From assembly GCF_025961225.1 (NCBI RefSeq), contig NZ_JAOQNG010000001.1, positions 2,220,501 through 2,284,500 on the forward strand: a stretch of DNA of 64,000 bases. Direction: 5' to 3'. Shown piece after piece: positions 62,571 through 64,000 of this stretch. Position 1 is the stretch's first letter. Every line of letters starts with the position of its first letter. Source of the stretch: Azospirillum canadense. Lineage in GTDB: Bacteria > Pseudomonadota > Alphaproteobacteria > Azospirillales > Azospirillaceae. A model generated the notes under the pieces. The model was given only the letters and a program-made list of their open reading frames with translations, was not told the DNA's origin and ran no database searches. The translations under genes were made by a program, and so were the position numbers.

Positions 62571-64000
62571 TCAGAACTCCTTCCAGTCATCCTCGTCCGC
62601 GGCGGCGCGCTGGAGCGCCGCGCCGGCGGAGCGGCGGGCCTGCGTCGTGTGGATCGGCGATGTGGGGACTGGCGGGCGGGTCGGGGCGATGGCGCGGCGC
62701 AGGGTCGGCGCGGCCGGAGCGGAGGCCGTCTCCACCGCCACCGCATCCAGCTTGAAGAAGCCGACCAGCGCGCGCAGGTCACCCGCCTGGGTGGCGAGCG
62801 ACTGGGCGGCGGCGGTGGTTTCCTCGACCAGCGCGGCGTTCTTCTGGGTCATCTCGTCCATCTGCGAGACGGTGGCGTTGATCTCGTCGAGCGCCGAGGC
62901 CTGCTCGGAGGAGGCCGCGGCCATCTCCGCGATCAGGCCGGCGACCTGCTGCACGCCCGACACAATGCCACCCAGCGCGTCGCCGGCCTTCTTCACCAAA
63001 TCGACGCCGTCGCGCACCTGGCTGTCGCTGTCCAGGATCAGGCTCTTGATCTCCTTGGACGCCTGGGCGGAGCGCTGGGCCAGATTGCGCACCTCCTGCG
63101 CCACCACCGCGAAGCCGCGGCCCGCGTCGCCGGCCCGCGCCGCCTCCACCGCCGCGTTCAGCGCCAGCAGGTTGGTCTGGAAGGCGATCTCGTCGATCAC
63201 CCCGATGATGTCGGTGATCTTGCGGCTGGCGCCCTCGATCCGCCGCATCGCCTCGATCGCGGAGCCAGCCACCGCTCCACCCGATTCGGCGGAGCCGCGC
63301 GCGTCCACGGCCATGGCGTTGGCGCGCTGGGTGTTGTCGGCGTTGGAGCGCACGGTGGCGCCCAGCTCCTCCATGCTCGCCGCCGTTTCCTCCAGCGAGG
63401 AGGCCTGCTGCTCCGTGCGTTCCGCAAGATCGCTCGACCCCATGGACACCTCCGACGCCGCGGCGGAAATCGCCGCGGTGGCGTGCAGGATCTGGCCGAC
63501 GATTTCCGACAGCTTGGCGGAGGTGGCGTTGACGTCGGTCTTCAGGGTCTGGAAGGCGCCTTGGTAGTCGCGCTCCACACGCTTGTTGAGGTCGCCCTGG
63601 GCGAGCGCGCTGAGCACGGCGCCGAGGTCGGCGATGACCGCCTCGACCGTGTCGGTCAGGCGGTTGATGCCCTGCGACATGGTCTTGTAGAAGCCGTCCT
63701 TGCCGGCCAGGTCGAGCCGGCGCGACAGGTCGCCCTTGGACACGCCGTCGATCAACTGGGCGATCTCCTCGCCGATGGCCTGCTCGCGGGCGCGGCGGGC
63801 CTCTTCCTCGCGGCGCTCCTCCTCCAGCCGGGCGCGCTCGGCCTCGTCCATCGACTTCTTCTCGATGGCGTTCTCCTTGAACACCTGCACCGCCTGCGCC
63901 ATCCGCCCGATCTCGTCACGGTTGGCCAGGGCCGGAATCGTCACGCCCAGGTCGCCGCCGGCCAGCGCCGTCATCGTCCCGGTCATCTCCAGCACCGGCT
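62571..64000 (-). CDS. methyl-accepting chemotaxis protein (partial, 5' end outside)
   Basis: The visible 476 codons are the cytoplasmic part of a transmembrane chemoreceptor. At the right edge is a HAMP domain ([20 protein letters not shown] ... [19 protein letters not shown]), then a second helical HAMP-like segment ([38 protein letters not shown]), methylation helices, and the tip [41 protein letters not shown]. The C-terminus ends EDDWKEF, an acidic/aromatic tail of the WxxF pentapeptide kind that tethers CheR or CheB. The sensing domain lies outside the window. It differs from the soluble globin-coupled receptor at 44741. Confidence 0.92.
   Translation of the reverse strand, partial: PVLEMTGTMTALAGGDLGVTIPALANRDEIGRMAQAVQVFKENAIEKKSMDEAERARLEEERREEEARRAREQAIGEEIAQLIDGVSKGDLSRRLDLAGKDGFYKTMSQGINRLTDTVEAVIADLGAVLSALAQGDLNKRVERDYQGAFQTLKTDVNATSAKLSEIVGQILHATAAISAAASEVSMGSSDLAERTEQQASSLEETAASMEELGATVRSNADNTQRANAMAVDARGSAESGGAVAGSAIEAMRRIEGASRKITDIIGVIDEIAFQTNLLALNAAVEAARAGDAGRGFAVVAQEVRNLAQRSAQASKEIKSLILDSDSQVRDGVDLVKKAGDALGGIVSGVQQVAGLIAEMAAASSEQASALDEINATVSQMDEMTQKNAALVEETTAAAQSLATQAGDLRALVGFFKLDAVAVETASAPAAPTLRRAIAPTRPPVPTSPIHTTQARRSAGAALQRAAADEDDWKEF

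Overview
The window is GC-rich (about 68-70% G+C by eye) and almost entirely chromosomal core sequence of an alphaproteobacterium, most likely Rhodospirillales and close to Azospirillum. That placement rests on gene order and content: an rne / amiC-mrcA ... prfB block, an NDUFA12-mlaD-DUF2155-aat block, an aroQ-accB-accC operon, an rsmE-gshA / ubiA block, and promoters of the alphaproteobacterial EcfG general-stress type. The genus is an inference. I saw no rRNA, tRNA, CRISPR array, transposase or prophage.

Layout. 0-8.3 kb: the start of a leftward gene, then a trifunctional propionyl-CoA synthase (acyl-CoA synthetase, enoyl-CoA hydratase and reductase in one chain) coupled by ATGA overlap to a NitT/TauT-type ABC importer. 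8.3-12.6 kb (leftward): a secreted peptidoglycan-binding protein, greB and rne with a long leader. 13.2-17.4 kb: amiC and mrcA (cell wall). 17.7-21.4 kb: a stress-type DUF2382 gene and an MBOAT/SGNH polysaccharide O-acetylation pair lying between mrcA and prfB. 21.9-23.0 kb: prfB with its programmed frameshift. 23-34.4 kb: HAD phosphatase, DsbA-like protein, M48 protease, degenerate gamma-glutamyltransferase, aminotransferase, gshA, rsmE, ubiA, a CHAP protein, an ETF-beta lysine methyltransferase homologue and an AlkC/AlkD-like HEAT protein. 34.5-40.2 kb: ubiD, DUF3616, DoxX, pmbA, a 23-residue membrane peptide and a CigR-like protein.

40.4-43.3 kb holds a lipid module: a diacylglycerol-kinase-like gene divergent from a metallophosphoesterase and glycosyltransferase that overlap by 4 bp, the layout of the PlcP-Agt lipid-renovation pair. 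It is followed by one strikingly AT-rich orphan membrane-protein gene (43.4-44.6 kb), the clearest acquired DNA here. 44.7-49.6 kb: a soluble globin-coupled chemoreceptor and the waaA-lpxK-lpxL lipid A/Kdo operon. 49.7-54.0 kb: LysE exporter, NDUFA12, mlaD, a glycine-zipper lipoprotein, DUF2155, aat and RNase T2. 54.2-56.4 kb: SRPBCC protein and zinc alcohol dehydrogenase. 56.6-58.9 kb: accC, accB, aroQ. 59.0-64.0 kb: an orphan solute-binding protein, a frameshifted dynamin-like GTPase, a small hypothetical gene and a partial chemoreceptor.

The main points for a second look are: a palindromic repeat inserted in frame inside propionyl-CoA synthase; three GGAAC-N16-NGTT promoters that tie three scattered loci into one stress regulon; the PlcP-Agt-DGK module; the AT-rich orphan gene; and a 160-bp segment near 62.4 kb, bounded by a 21-bp perfect inverted repeat and carrying four helically phased TTAA tetrads that form two exact CtrA-type boxes.
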